64,000 nucleotides of DNA from Bacteroidales bacterium (GTDB lineage Bacteria > Bacteroidota > Bacteroidia > Bacteroidales > Marinilabiliaceae): NCBI GenBank assembly GCA_017960905.1, contig JAGCYH010000010.1, positions 1-64,000 of the forward strand, in the 5' to 3' direction. The translations under genes and the position numbers were made by a program. This document shows, piece after piece, positions 1 to 7,913 of this stretch. Every line of letters begins with the position of its first letter. Position 1 is the stretch's first letter. The notes under the pieces were generated by a model. That model was not told where the DNA came from. It did no database searches and was given only the letters and a program-made list of their open reading frames with translations.

Positions 1-119
1 AGCGAAGCGCGTTTGTTTTGCGCCGCCGAACGAAGCAAATTCTTAGCGAGGCAGGTCCAGCGGCGAGTTCTTTTGCAACTTTTCTCACGGCGAGAAAAGT
101 TCTTTTTTTGTAAAAAAAT
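1..119 (+). repeat. dispersed GC-rich intergenic module, copy 1 (cut by window edge)
   Basis: Nearly identical to 2276-2400, with a few indels near its left end. It contains the shared word TTTTGCGCCGCCGAACGAAG and ends in an inverted repeat (77-86 with 92-101, 10-bp arms, 5-nt spacer) followed by a T-run at 103-109, so the module carries its own intrinsic-terminator-like hairpin. No convincing reading frame is present; short ORFs across it are arginine-rich and look like translated noncoding DNA. Confidence 0.75.
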
Positions 120-125
120 AATGTT

Positions 126-179
126 GCAAGGCAGGAGCCTTGCTATTAGCAACGACGTAGGCGGAGCCTACGCCGAACG
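126..179 (+). repeat. two-hairpin palindromic element, copy 1
   Basis: Two short inverted repeats side by side: GCAAGG..CCTTGC at 126-142 and GTAGGC..GCCTAC at about 157-171, ending in CGCCGAACG. The same arrangement with the same words occurs in inverted orientation at 22668-22723. This looks like a REP-type dispersed element. Confidence 0.6.
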
Positions 180-192
180 CGTGAATCATTAT

Positions 193-227
193 GTTATAGG
201 GCTGCCACATAGTGGCAGCCCTATAAC
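193..227 (-). terminator. 16-bp perfect hairpin directly after the LRR gene
   Basis: Arms 193-208 and 212-227 pair perfectly around a 3-nt loop, starting 2 nt after the stop codon of the minus-strand LRR gene. There is no clear T-run on the minus strand after it, so it may be an RNA-stabilising 3' hairpin and not a classical terminator. Confidence 0.55.
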
Positions 228-229
228 CT

Positions 230-1951
230 TTATTTTATCGCTATTTTTTGCGTTGTATTGCCCACCTTCACAATGTACAAGCCGCGTGCGGGAACCGTGA
301 TGTTTATCTTGTCGGTGGCGGCCTTCTGGTTGTAGATGATGCGGCCGGCGAGGTCGCTCACTGTAATATGGCAACCGGCATTGGTTATAACAATGTCGCC
401 ACCTACTGCGGCTACCATCATCTCTTGCGTATCGTTGGCTGCCAGAGCCGTAGGCTCGTCAGCCTCGAACACAGCAGTGTACGTCCGGCTCTGCGTAACA
501 GTCACATTACGCGGGTTGTCGGTAGCACTCTCATCATCATCGTCCCACCACACAAAGTGATAGCCCTCTTTTGCCGAGGCGGTAAGGGTGGCGGTTCCGT
601 TTTTGGTCTCCTTCAGATACCACAGCGAACCGTCATCACCCTTTACGGCGAGGTTCTCGCCGCTGGTAGCCACACTACCGCATTCTTCATCATTCACAGC
701 TGCTCTTATCACCTTGCATCCCACATACATGGCTTTAACATTATTTTTTGCTTTAGTATAAATTGAAGATGAACTAAACTGAGATTGGGGGTTCTCCGAT
801 TCAAAGTATAAAATTGTATTTTTTAAAGTAGCAAAATTAGTTCCTATAGCTTTCCCTGAGAGAAGTGGGATGGTTATCGATGTCAGGCCGCTGCAACCAT
901 GGAACGCAGAGCTGCCAATGCTTGTAACAGAATTGGGAATGGTGACTGATGTCAGGCCGCTGCAATCATAGAACGCAGCGCTGCGAATGCTTTTAACCGA
1001 ATTGGGAATGGTGACTGATGTCAGGCCGCTGCAATCACGGAACGCAGCTTCGCCAATGCTTGTAACAGAATTGGGAATGGTGTATGTCCCAGTTTTACCT
1101 GCAGGGTAACATACAATAGTTGTCTTGTTTTTATCGAACAAAACACCGTTTTCGGATGAATAGTTTGTGTTGGCACTTTCCACATTTATTTCTGTCAATT
1201 TGCTGCAACCTAAGAACCCCCTCTCGCCAATGCTTGTAACCGAATTGGGAATGGTGACTGATGTCAGGCCGCTGCAACCAAAGAACGCTTCGTCGCCAAT
1301 GCTTGTAACCGAATTGGGTATGGTGACTGATGTCAGGCCGCTGCAATCACGGAACGCATGGCCGCCAATGCTGGTAACCGAATTGCCAATGATGACTGTG
1401 GTCAGACCGCTGCAACAATAGAACGCAGAGACGCCAATGCTTGTAACAGAATTGGGAATGGTCACTGATGTTATGCTACTGCAATAGGAGAACGCAGATT
1501 GGCCAATGCTTGTAACCGAATTGGGAATGGTGACTGATGTAAGGACGTTGCAACCATCGAACGCACGGCTGCCAATGCTTGTAACCGAATTGCCGATGGT
1601 GACTGTTGTAAGGCCGCTGCAACCAAGGAACGCATAATCACCAATGCTTGTGACAGAATTGGGTATGGTGACTGATGTCAGGCCGCTGCAACCATAGAAC
1701 GCCTCGCTGCCAATGCTTGTAACATCATACTCTGCACTAGTACTACTGTTTGTTACTTTGGCAGGGATATTTAAAGAGCCGGTCGGTTTGGTGTAACCAT
1801 CGTAATATTCACTATTGCTACGTTTTGGATATGTAACTTCAGCTGTATTATCACCAGTGATGTTGAAATAAAGGCCTTCGGCTTCGAAATCGTATGCCCA
1901 TGCCTGCGAGGCAAGCGCAAGGGCGAGGAATAGGGTGAGTGCGTTCTTCAT
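230..1951 (-). CDS. BspA-like leucine-rich-repeat surface protein with type IX-type sorting domain
   Basis: 573 residues. A signal peptide covers residues 1-19 (cleavage after AWA). About 11 tandem LRR_5/BspA repeats of 23 residues follow (roughly 78-372), consensus VTSIGxxAFxGCSGLTSVTI, interrupted near 260-295 by a divergent stretch. Residues about 410-490 resemble the InlB B-repeat/Listeria-Bacteroides module (KEGYHFVWW, then YTAVFEAD). The last 80 residues end in GLYIVKVGNTTQKIAIK, typical of Por/type IX secretion C-terminal signals. Family knowledge points to an exported, surface-attached adhesin-like protein; the ligand cannot be told from sequence. The gene stands alone behind its own promoter (2001-2008) and is flanked by dispersed repeats. 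Repeat units are almost identical at DNA level, so copy number may vary. Confidence 0.88.
   Translation of the reverse strand: MKNALTLFLALALASQAWAYDFEAEGLYFNITGDNTAEVTYPKRSNSEYYDGYTKPTGSLNIPAKVTNSSTSAEYDVTSIGSEAFYGCSGLTSVTIPNSVTSIGDYAFLGCSGLTTVTIGNSVTSIGSRAFDGCNVLTSVTIPNSVTSIGQSAFSYCSSITSVTIPNSVTSIGVSAFYCCSGLTTVIIGNSVTSIGGHAFRDCSGLTSVTIPNSVTSIGDEAFFGCSGLTSVTIPNSVTSIGERGFLGCSKLTEINVESANTNYSSENGVLFDKNKTTIVCYPAGKTGTYTIPNSVTSIGEAAFRDCSGLTSVTIPNSVKSIRSAAFYDCSGLTSVTIPNSVTSIGSSAFHGCSGLTSITIPLLSGKAIGTNFATLKNTILYFESENPQSQFSSSSIYTKAKNNVKAMYVGCKVIRAAVNDEECGSVATSGENLAVKGDDGSLWYLKETKNGTATLTASAKEGYHFVWWDDDDESATDNPRNVTVTQSRTYTAVFEADEPTALAANDTQEMMVAAVGGDIVITNAGCHITVSDLAGRIIYNQKAATDKINITVPARGLYIVKVGNTTQKIAIK
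866..1720 (-). repeat. 69-bp tandem repeats inside the LRR gene
   Basis: About eleven units of 69 bp, one per 23-residue LRR, share long identical blocks such as CCAATGCTTGTAAC and GGAATGGTGACTGATGTCA. The identity at silent positions implies recent duplication or gene conversion among units. Confidence 0.8.
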
Positions 1952-2000
1952 GTGCGTTGTTTTTTTGTTATTTGCTGGTTTTCAGGTTTTTTATTGTGTT

Positions 2001-2008
2001 CAAAAATA
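2001..2008 (-). promoter_or_regulatory. -7 element TATTTTTG for the LRR gene
   Basis: Matches the Bacteroidota TAnnTTTG element on the minus strand, 50 bp upstream of the LRR start codon. Confidence 0.55.
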
Positions 2009-2100
2009 ATGTATTTTTTTCAATGAATAAACACCGTGGCGGATTTTTTTCAAATTAATGTTGTTTTTCACAGAAGGAATCTATCACCGAATAAAACAAC

Positions 2101-2120
2101 AGACGCACGGCCGTGCGTCT
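2101..2120. repeat. palindrome AGACGCACGG/CCGTGCGTCT, copy 1
   Basis: Perfect 20-bp palindrome preceded by CACCGAATAAAACAA and followed by CTCTACACATTAC. The same order of words recurs at 2449-2540. Confidence 0.6.
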
Positions 2121-2275
2121 CTACACATTACTCTTTAAACTTTACTCATTAAACCAATCAACCACAGGACGCAACGCGGGGCCCGAATGGCCGGGACGGC
2201 CAAAATACCGCATGAGCCGGCGAGCGCCCGAAGAATTTGCAAGAGAGGCGCAGAGCGCAAAACACCGTTCAAACG

Positions 2276-2400
2276 AAGCGCAGCGTAGTGCGTTTGTTTT
2301 GCGCCGCCGAACGAAGCAAATTCTTAGCGAGGCGGGTCCGCGGCGAGTTCTTTTGCAACTTTTCTCACGGCGAGAAAAGTTCTTTTTTTTGAAAAAAAAA
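2276..2400 (+). repeat. dispersed GC-rich intergenic module, copy 2
   Basis: Second copy of the 1-119 module, including the hairpin 2357-2366/2372-2381 and T-run at 2383-2390. The two copies lie on either side of the LRR gene in the same orientation, so they could recombine and delete or circularise it. Confidence 0.75.
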
Positions 2401-2504
2401 TATCGATTTTTGAACCACGGAATACACGAAAAACACGGAAAGATATTATCACCGAATAAAACAAAACGTAACGAATGACGCCTTGCGGCGTCGGGCGAAT
2501 GAAC

Positions 2505-2524
2505 AGACGCACGGCAGTGCGTCT
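2505..2524. repeat. palindrome AGACGCAC..GTGCGTCT, copy 2
   Basis: 8-bp arms and 4-nt spacer, followed by the same CTCTACACATTAC as the copy at 2101-2120. It differs by one base at the centre. Confidence 0.6.
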
Positions 2525-2579
2525 CTACACATTACACATTACTCTTTACTCTTTACACATTACTCTTTACTCTTTCCCC

Positions 2580-3071
2580 TCAATACAACTCTTTCCATTC
2601 GTAGGCGTTGCCAGTGGCGTCCATAAACCGTTTGAAATCGTCGAGAGTGATGGAGAGCGAGGCGCGGTTGTCGTTAGGATGAAACGAGAGGCGCTCGGCC
2701 TGCAGCAGTTTGTCGTCGAGGAACACCTTCACGTGGTGTGTGGTGTCGTTCAGCAGCCCGAAAGGGCTGACTGAACCTGGCGCGAGGCCCAGATAGCGCA
2801 TCATGCGCTCGGGCGAGGCAAAACTGAGCTTGCCCTGCATCAGGCGTTTCTCCAAGGCGTGAATGTCCATCTGCTGATTGCACTCAAACACAACGAGATA
2901 GTGCTGGTTGCCTTTGTGGTTGCGAAAGAAGAGGTTTTTGCAGTGCGTGCCCTTGAAATCTTTCCAGTATTGGCGCGCTATCTCTATTGTTGGCGCTTCG
3001 GGGTGCTCGAGGTAGTTGAACTCGATGCCCAGCTCCGCCAATTTGTCATATACTACTTGCTGGCCTATCAT
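2580..3071 (-). CDS. prolyl-tRNA editing protein, YbaK/ProX family
   Basis: 163 residues, a full-length single YbaK/aminoacyl-tRNA deacylase domain. Family members hydrolyse mischarged tRNA (Ala-tRNA(Pro) or similar) in the cytoplasm as a free-standing editing factor. Visible family features are the GTHCKNLFF segment with the conserved lysine (about residue 45), the HYLVVF strand, the GLAPGSVSPFGLLND segment near 96-110 and a C-terminal NDNRASLSITLDDFKRF stretch. It lies downstream of a lipoprotein gene on the same strand but is separated from it by a terminator hairpin at 3102-3127, so it may have its own weak promoter that I could not place. The C-terminus runs up to the repeat-rich intergenic stretch. 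The editing specificity is not determined here. Confidence 0.88.
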   Translation of the reverse strand: MIGQQVVYDKLAELGIEFNYLEHPEAPTIEIARQYWKDFKGTHCKNLFFRNHKGNQHYLVVFECNQQMDIHALEKRLMQGKLSFASPERMMRYLGLAPGSVSPFGLLNDTTHHVKVFLDDKLLQAERLSFHPNDNRASLSITLDDFKRFMDATGNAYEWKELY

Positions 3072-3101
3072 TTTTCTTCTGGTTTGCTGTAAACGAAAAG
3101 A

Positions 3102-3127
3102 CTATTACCGCACTGGTGCGGTAATAG
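3102..3127 (-). terminator. terminator after the 3158-3970 lipoprotein gene
   Basis: CTATTACCGCAC (3102-3113) pairs with GTGCGGTAATAG (3116-3127); on the minus strand it is followed by CTTTTCGTTT. Confidence 0.7.
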
Positions 3128-3157
3128 CCTTTCTGTTGTTCGACATATTGTTGTGTG

Positions 3158-3970
3158 TCAGAATTTTACCATTTCGGTTCTTATCCCGTACACGTCAGTT
3201 TTTATCTGTTGTATCTGAGCTTCGGTGATGCTGCCTTCCTCCATAGCCTGGTAAGCTTCGAAGAGCGGTGTTAGCAGTGCTTTGGCATTGTCGATGCTCT
3301 CGTTGCCCTGGTATTTGCCGAGCAGCTCCATGAGTTTCACGAGCGGGTCTTTCTGCGACATTATTATCTTCACCATCTCCTTGTTTTCGAATGTGTTGTC
3401 GGAGATGTGTGTGGTGATGTAGAGTCCTTCAACCCAGCTGCCTGTTACGATAAGCAGCGACACCGGGCCGCGGTCGTTGCGGTTGAGGTAGTCGTATACA
3501 TCGTAGAACGACTCTGAGATGATTTGTGTCAGTCCCTCTTTGTTGTTCTCGTTGCTCTCGATTTTGTTGGGCAGGTCGGGGTCGACAGCCGACGTAATGT
3601 CCAGTCCGTCAATGAGTTTGCGGATGATGTCGATGTATTCCTTTACCGACTGCTGCTGGTTGTAAGTGCTTGCGTAGCAGAGGTCGGCGCTGTAGATACC
3701 CATGTTGAGCGCTTTTTTAGGCTCGGTGAGGTATTTCTCGTAGTTCGACTGCTCGTTGCACAGAGTCAGGATGTAAGGCGCGTCGATGCGGTTGAGCATT
3801 TCGGTTACTTCGAAAGCCGTAGGCAGAGGGTAAACGAACTCTCTGACATTCTCTTCGACGTTCTGACGGCTCATCACGTCTTGTTGTTGGTTGCTGCTCT
3901 TGCCAGAGCAGCTCAGTGTCAGCATTGCCACCGATGTGGCTGCTGCGAGTGCGAAAAGCGTTGTTTTCAT
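3158..3970 (-). CDS. unrecognised lipoprotein
   Basis: I do not recognise this family. The protein has about 270 residues. The N-terminus MKTTLFALAAATSVAMLTLSC is a lipoprotein signal peptide with lipobox LTLSC, so the mature protein should be lipid-anchored. The remainder is helical and acidic without obvious catalytic motifs. The reading frame is open further upstream (to 4006), but a -7 promoter element lies at 4004-4011. The start must therefore be one of the two downstream ATGs (3991 or 3970), and 3970 puts the signal peptide right at the N-terminus. The gene has its own promoter and terminator, so it is monocistronic. Its neighbour upstream is a SpoIIE-type phosphatase, with no evidence of a shared transcript. 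Confidence 0.75.
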   Translation of the reverse strand: MKTTLFALAAATSVAMLTLSCSGKSSNQQQDVMSRQNVEENVREFVYPLPTAFEVTEMLNRIDAPYILTLCNEQSNYEKYLTEPKKALNMGIYSADLCYASTYNQQQSVKEYIDIIRKLIDGLDITSAVDPDLPNKIESNENNKEGLTQIISESFYDVYDYLNRNDRGPVSLLIVTGSWVEGLYITTHISDNTFENKEMVKIIMSQKDPLVKLMELLGKYQGNESIDNAKALLTPLFEAYQAMEEGSITEAQIQQIKTDVYGIRTEMVKF

Positions 3971-4003
3971 ATTTTTATTTGTTAGTTTCATTTTTTTGCT
4001 GCG

Positions 4004-4011
4004 CAAAGATA
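4004..4011 (-). promoter_or_regulatory. -7 element TATCTTTG for the lipoprotein gene
   Basis: Minus-strand TAnnTTTG match. It excludes the most upstream possible start at 4006. Confidence 0.6.
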
Positions 4012-4021
4012 GCTTTTATTT

Positions 4022-5275
4022 TCACCACGGAAGCGTCAAGAGGCTTTTTTTGACAAATTCGAGTCCCAGAACCGACACATCGTCGAATATGAAGCCCTCG
4101 TCGCGGTAGTGGTGCACCATAGTTTTTATCTTGTCCATCGTGTCGGCAATGTTGTCGGTAGAGCGAAGGAAGTATTTGAGCCTCTCCACCGAGCTGCGTA
4201 TGCGCGTGCCCTCGTCGATTTCGACGAGGCCGTCGGTGAATGCTATGATACGCGTGCCTTTGTGTATGCGTATGTGGCCCACTTCGAGGCCAGGTATCTC
4301 TTCGAGCATGCCTATGCCTATGCAGCCGCGCTCAAGTTCTATCATCTGGTCGCGCTCGCGGTTGTAGACTATTGGCGGCAGATGGCCGGCGTTCACGTAG
4401 CTCAGCCGACCCGTAACCATGTTGTAGCGGGCCAGGAACATGGTTATGAACTTGTCGTTCTTGGTGTTCTGGCTTACGCGTTTGTTGAGTTCCGAGACAA
4501 GTTTTTTGAGGCTTATGCGGTGTGTGAAAAGCGCCCGCACCATGGCTTGGAAGTTCGACATCAGCAGCGAGGCGCCAATACCTTTGCCCGACACGTCGGC
4601 TATGCAGAATCCGATGGAATACGGCGAAAGCCGTATTACATCGTAGTAGTCGCCGCCCACCTCGGCATGCGGATAGTATATCGAGCGCACGTCGGTGTGC
4701 GAGGTCTTAAGCAGCTCATTATCAGAGGGTACAAGTCCCGCCTGTATGCGCGACGCCAGCTCCAGCTCGCGTTTTATCGACTCCTGTCGCAGCAGTTCCT
4801 GCTGCATCTTTTTGTTTTCGATGAAGACGATAATCAGGTTGGCCAGTATCTGTATGAATTTCAGGTTACGAATGGTCGGACTGATGCCGTCTTCGTTGTC
4901 GTCGTCGCCCACGACGACGTAACCTATAATCTTGAATTTGTGGTACAATGGTATCACGGCGTCGAAACCGTCGAGGTTCTCCATACGGTCCATAGTGATG
5001 TTTCTGATCGACGTTATGGAGCAGAGGTCGCGCTCGACATCGATGGCGCGTTTCTGATGCCCCGAGACACCGCAGGCGAGTATGTTCTGCCATTTGCCGT
5101 GGCTCAGTGTGAATATCAGACACTTCGACACGCCCAGCTCTTCACGTATCAACGTCTCGAATTCGGACATAAGCGCCTCTATCGAGTTGTCTTCGTTTAT
5201 CGTCTGAGCTACATCGAGCAGTACGTTGAGCTTCTCTTTGTATAGTCTTACTATGTTATGTTTCGACTCGTCCAT
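4022..5275 (-). CDS. GAF-domain PP2C/SpoIIE-type serine phosphatase
   Basis: 417 residues. An N-terminal GAF-like sensor region (about 15-155) and a short coiled linker (about 160-190, QELLRQESIKRELELASRIQ) lead into a SpoIIE/RsbU PP2C domain (about 195-415). Metal-binding motifs are visible: GGDYYDV, ADVSGKGIGASLLMS, NAGHLPPIV and FTDGLVE. The family dephosphorylates anti-sigma-factor antagonists or similar Ser/Thr phosphoproteins in response to a signal bound by the sensor domain. No STAS or anti-sigma gene lies in this window, so the partner is unknown. There is no transmembrane segment, so it is cytoplasmic. The start is the first ATG, after an AT-rich leader in which I found no clear TAnnTTTG element. 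Confidence 0.88.
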   Translation of the reverse strand: MDESKHNIVRLYKEKLNVLLDVAQTINEDNSIEALMSEFETLIREELGVSKCLIFTLSHGKWQNILACGVSGHQKRAIDVERDLCSITSIRNITMDRMENLDGFDAVIPLYHKFKIIGYVVVGDDDNEDGISPTIRNLKFIQILANLIIVFIENKKMQQELLRQESIKRELELASRIQAGLVPSDNELLKTSHTDVRSIYYPHAEVGGDYYDVIRLSPYSIGFCIADVSGKGIGASLLMSNFQAMVRALFTHRISLKKLVSELNKRVSQNTKNDKFITMFLARYNMVTGRLSYVNAGHLPPIVYNRERDQMIELERGCIGIGMLEEIPGLEVGHIRIHKGTRIIAFTDGLVEIDEGTRIRSSVERLKYFLRSTDNIADTMDKIKTMVHHYRDEGFIFDDVSVLGLEFVKKSLLTLPW

Positions 5276-5343
5276 TATTTTTCAAAATCGAGGTAAATAT
5301 ATTAATTATTTAACACATTTGTACCTAAAAACTCTAAAAAAAA

Positions 5344-5379
5344 ACGATAAGGCTCACACTTTAGTGCGAGCCTTATCGT
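5344..5379 (-). terminator. efp terminator
   Basis: 12-bp arms 5344-5355 and 5368-5379, with a long A-run on the plus strand just left of it (T-run on the minus-strand transcript). It begins 20 bp after the efp stop codon. Confidence 0.85.
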
Positions 5380-5399
5380 AAAACTATTCTGTAAAGTGC

Positions 5400-5966
5400 T
5401 TATTTCAAGCGCTCTACGTATGATTTGTCGCGAGTGTCGACTTTTATCTTGTCGCCGGTGTTGACGAAGAGCGGAACCATAATGGTAGCGCCCGTTTCGA
5501 TGGTAGCCGGTTTGAGCGAGTTTGTCGACGAGGTATCGCCGCGTACGCCCGGCTCGGTGTATGTTACTTCGAATGTCATGAACGGAGGCATGTCGACAGC
5601 CAGAATTGTCTCTGTCTCAGCGTGAACCACCACTTCCACATTCTCACCTTCTTTGAGCAGTTCGGGGCTCGTGAGGAATTTCTCTTCGATGGGAATCTGC
5701 TCGTATGTCTCGGTGTTCATGAAGTTGTAGCCCATATCGTCTTTGTACAGATACTGATACGGACGGCGTTCTACGCGGGCTTCGTTTACGCGCACGCCCG
5801 AGTTGAATGTGTTGTCGATTACTTTGCCTGTCGCAACGTTTTTCAGTTTTGTGCGGACGAATGCCGGACCTTTACCAGGTTTTACATGGAGAAACTCTAC
5901 TATGAAATAGAGCTGGCCGTTGTATTCTATACACATGCCATTGCGGAAATCTGCAGTAGTTGCCAT
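5400..5966 (-). CDS. efp: elongation factor P
   Basis: 188 residues, normal full length with three beta-barrel domains. EF-P binds the ribosome between the P and E sites and relieves stalling at polyproline. The loop that reaches the peptidyl-transferase centre reads KPGKGPAF with Lys32 at the usually modified position. The conserved C-terminal segment [18 protein letters not shown] is present. I see no gene for a known EF-P modification enzyme nearby. The gene is monocistronic: promoter element at 6004-6011, terminator at 5344-5379. The start is set by the [12 protein letters not shown]-terminus typical of the family. Confidence 0.97.
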   Translation of the reverse strand: MATTADFRNGMCIEYNGQLYFIVEFLHVKPGKGPAFVRTKLKNVATGKVIDNTFNSGVRVNEARVERRPYQYLYKDDMGYNFMNTETYEQIPIEEKFLTSPELLKEGENVEVVVHAETETILAVDMPPFMTFEVTYTEPGVRGDTSSTNSLKPATIETGATIMVPLFVNTGDKIKVDTRDKSYVERLK

Positions 5967-6003
5967 ATTTTATTTCGTATTTTTATTATGTTTTTTCAGC
6001 TGG

Positions 6004-6011
6004 CAAAGGTA
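6004..6011 (-). promoter_or_regulatory. -7 element TACCTTTG for efp
   Basis: TAnnTTTG on the minus strand, 38 bp upstream of the efp start codon. Confidence 0.65.
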
Positions 6012-6174
6012 GTTATTTCGCTTTAAGATTTATAAAAAAACATAGTTTTTTTATCGCTATTGCGTTGCTAATTCTTGTAATATGCTTATATTTAATATGT
6101 TACTACTGTAGCGTGGCTGCTTCGTTTTGTATATTTTTTTTCTTAAGGCGAAAACAATAAACCAATTAATTTTT

Positions 6175-6182
6175 TACTTTTG
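6175..6182 (+). promoter_or_regulatory. -7 element TACTTTTG for the TMEM43-like gene
   Basis: TAnnTTTG match 40 bp upstream of the ATG at 6222. Confidence 0.6.
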
Positions 6183-6221
6183 CGAAAAAATTTTTTGAAC
6201 AACATAAAATTCTAAAACAAA

Positions 6222-7841
6222 ATGGCTTATCAAGAAACAACTACAACGGGATATGGCACACGCATATCCAATTCGTTCAAAGGCATACTGACGGGCTTCG
6301 TCATGCTTATTGGCGGTACCGTGTTGCTTTGGTGGAACGAAGGCAGAGCGGTGAAAACAAGCGACTCTATCGAAGGCGCTGCTTCTCAGACAGTGGTCGT
6401 AAACGACTTATCTACAGTGGATAGCAGTCTGAACGGGAAAATGATTTGCGCTCCGGGCATGGCCAACACGTCCGACTCAATCTATGATTCGCAGTTCAGT
6501 ATGGGCGCTGTGGCTATCCGCATCGAACGCGACGTGGAGTTTTATCAGTGGGTTGAGCATTCTGAATCGAAAACCGAGAATAAAATCGGCGGCAAGCAGG
6601 AGACTACCACAACTTACACGTACTCAAAGGAATGGACATCGAACGTGGTCAACTCAGCCGAGTTTAAAGACCCCGACTACAAAGGCAGCAACTTCGTTGT
6701 CGCCAATATCGAAGATGCTAGAATTCAGGCAAGTAACGTTACTGTTGGCGCTTACACGCTGCCTCAGAACATGATTTCGAGCATCTCCAACGCACAGGCA
6801 ATGCCTGTAACCATCACCGATGAGAAGACCAACGAGCTTAACAAGCTCGTTGCCGATGCTCTCGCTCGTAACAACCAGCAGGTTGCCATCGACTCTACCA
6901 AAGCACAGTTCGTAACTGTCTCTGGCAACGTGATTTATCTGGGCAAAGACCCCAACGCACCGTCGATTGGTGATGTGAAAATCACATTCACCAAAGTCGT
7001 ACCGCCAGTAGCCGTTACGGTTTGGGCAAAGGTGATGAATAACACATTCGAAATCTACACACATTCAAATGGTTACAGCACTGGTGGCTTGTACATGGGC
7101 ACTCAGTCGCTCGAGACTCTCAAAGCCGATGCCGAAAGCACCAACTCAATGATTACTTGGATTCTTCGTCTTGTCGGCTTGCTCATCATCTACTTGGGTC
7201 TCAAGAGCATGCTCAGCCTGCTCACATCGATACTCATGGTTCTGCCGTTCCTTGGCAACATTATGAATGTTGCCACGAGCCTCGTTTGTGGCATTGTGGC
7301 TTTCGCATGGTCGTTGGTTGTCATCGCCATCGCATGGCTCTTCTACCGTCCGGTTTTGGCAATCATACTCATAGTCGTAGTTGTAGCGTTGTTCGTATTC
7401 TTGGCAAAACGCTCGAAAGCTGCTAAGGCACAGCAAGCTAACGGTCCGCAGCAGCCTAACAACTACCAGCAGCAGATACCGCAGCAACAACAGCAGCAGT
7501 ATCAGCAGCCGCAGCAACCTCAGCAGCCTCAGCAGCCACAGCAATATCAGCAACCTCAGCAATCTCAGCAGGGTTGGGGTCAGCAACCTCAGCAGCCACA
7601 ACAAGGCTGGGGTCAGCAACCACAGCAGCCTCAACAGGGTTGGGGACCGCAACCACAGCAGCCACAACAAGGTTGGGGACCGCAACCACAGCAACCACAA
7701 CAAGGTTGGGGACAGCAACCACAGCAACCGCAACAGGGCTGGGGACAGCAACCACAACAGCCTCAACAGGGCTGGGGTCAGCAACCACAACAGCCGCAGC
7801 AAGGCTGGGGTCAGCAACCGCCTATGCCGCCGCAACAATAG
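6222..7841 (+). CDS. TMEM43/LUMA-family membrane protein with Gln-rich tandem-repeat tail
   Basis: 539 residues. The N-terminus (NSFKGILTGFVMLIGG, then WWNEGRAVKTSDSIEG) and the long extracytoplasmic loop ending in several hydrophobic helices (about 308-395) match the TMEM43 (DUF1625) family, which spans bacteria and eukaryotes and has no firmly known bacterial role. The last 130 residues (about 410-539) are almost only Q, P, G and W: a Q/QP-rich lead-in, then seven full 11-residue repeats of the type QQPQQPQQGWG. A C-terminal low-complexity tail of this kind is not part of the usual family and is presumably disordered and cytoplasmic. The gene is monocistronic, with a strong bidirectional terminator behind it. 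Confidence 0.85.
   Translation: MAYQETTTTGYGTRISNSFKGILTGFVMLIGGTVLLWWNEGRAVKTSDSIEGAASQTVVVNDLSTVDSSLNGKMICAPGMANTSDSIYDSQFSMGAVAIRIERDVEFYQWVEHSESKTENKIGGKQETTTTYTYSKEWTSNVVNSAEFKDPDYKGSNFVVANIEDARIQASNVTVGAYTLPQNMISSISNAQAMPVTITDEKTNELNKLVADALARNNQQVAIDSTKAQFVTVSGNVIYLGKDPNAPSIGDVKITFTKVVPPVAVTVWAKVMNNTFEIYTHSNGYSTGGLYMGTQSLETLKADAESTNSMITWILRLVGLLIIYLGLKSMLSLLTSILMVLPFLGNIMNVATSLVCGIVAFAWSLVVIAIAWLFYRPVLAIILIVVVVALFVFLAKRSKAAKAQQANGPQQPNNYQQQIPQQQQQQYQQPQQPQQPQQPQQYQQPQQSQQGWGQQPQQPQQGWGQQPQQPQQGWGPQPQQPQQGWGPQPQQPQQGWGQQPQQPQQGWGQQPQQPQQGWGQQPQQPQQGWGQQPPMPPQQ
7566..7838 (+). repeat. 33-bp coding tandem repeats (QQPQQPQQGWG)
   Basis: Consecutive 33-bp units encode the 11-residue Q/P/G/W repeat. 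Silent differences (CAG/CAA, GGT/GGC) separate the units, so they are not all recent copies. Two adjacent units have PQ in place of QQ, suggesting duplication of a pair. Confidence 0.8.
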
Positions 7842-7860
7842 TATTTAATGCGATATATAA

Positions 7861-7893
7861 AAATAGTCCGTGCACATTGTGCACGGACTATTT
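7861..7893. terminator. bidirectional terminator
   Basis: Perfect 15-bp arms AAATAGTCCGTGCAC (7861-7875) and its complement (7879-7893), 3-nt loop, with T-rich tails on both strands. It separates the convergent genes ending at 7841 and 7914. Confidence 0.85.
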
Positions 7894-7913
7894 TTTTGTA
7901 TGCCGATGTCTGT

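Larger units (their letters stand above)
1952..2579. other. 628-bp gene-free stretch made of repeats
   Basis: It holds the promoter of the LRR gene, a second copy of the GC-rich terminator-carrying module, two copies of a GACGCACGG palindrome followed by CTCTACACATTAC, a small GACGCC..GGCGTC hairpin at 2478-2493, an AT-rich AACCACGGAATACACG word pair near 2413-2440, and short tandem ATTACTCTTTAC words at 2530-2575. I see no credible gene: the ORFs here are low-complexity or arginine-rich and overlap the repeats. Confidence 0.6.

Noticed and set aside
866..1720. CRISPR-like periodicity at 69 bp
   Set aside because: The units encode in-frame leucine-rich repeats of a surface protein.
2113..2478. 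121-codon ORF in the left intergenic region
   Set aside because: It covers dispersed repeats and a terminator-like hairpin; the Arg/Ser-rich translation is typical of noncoding repeat DNA.
7446..7841. Minus-strand Leu-rich and Val/Ala-rich ORFs opposite the Gln-rich repeat
   Set aside because: They are antisense readings of the Q/P/G/W repeat, not independent genes.
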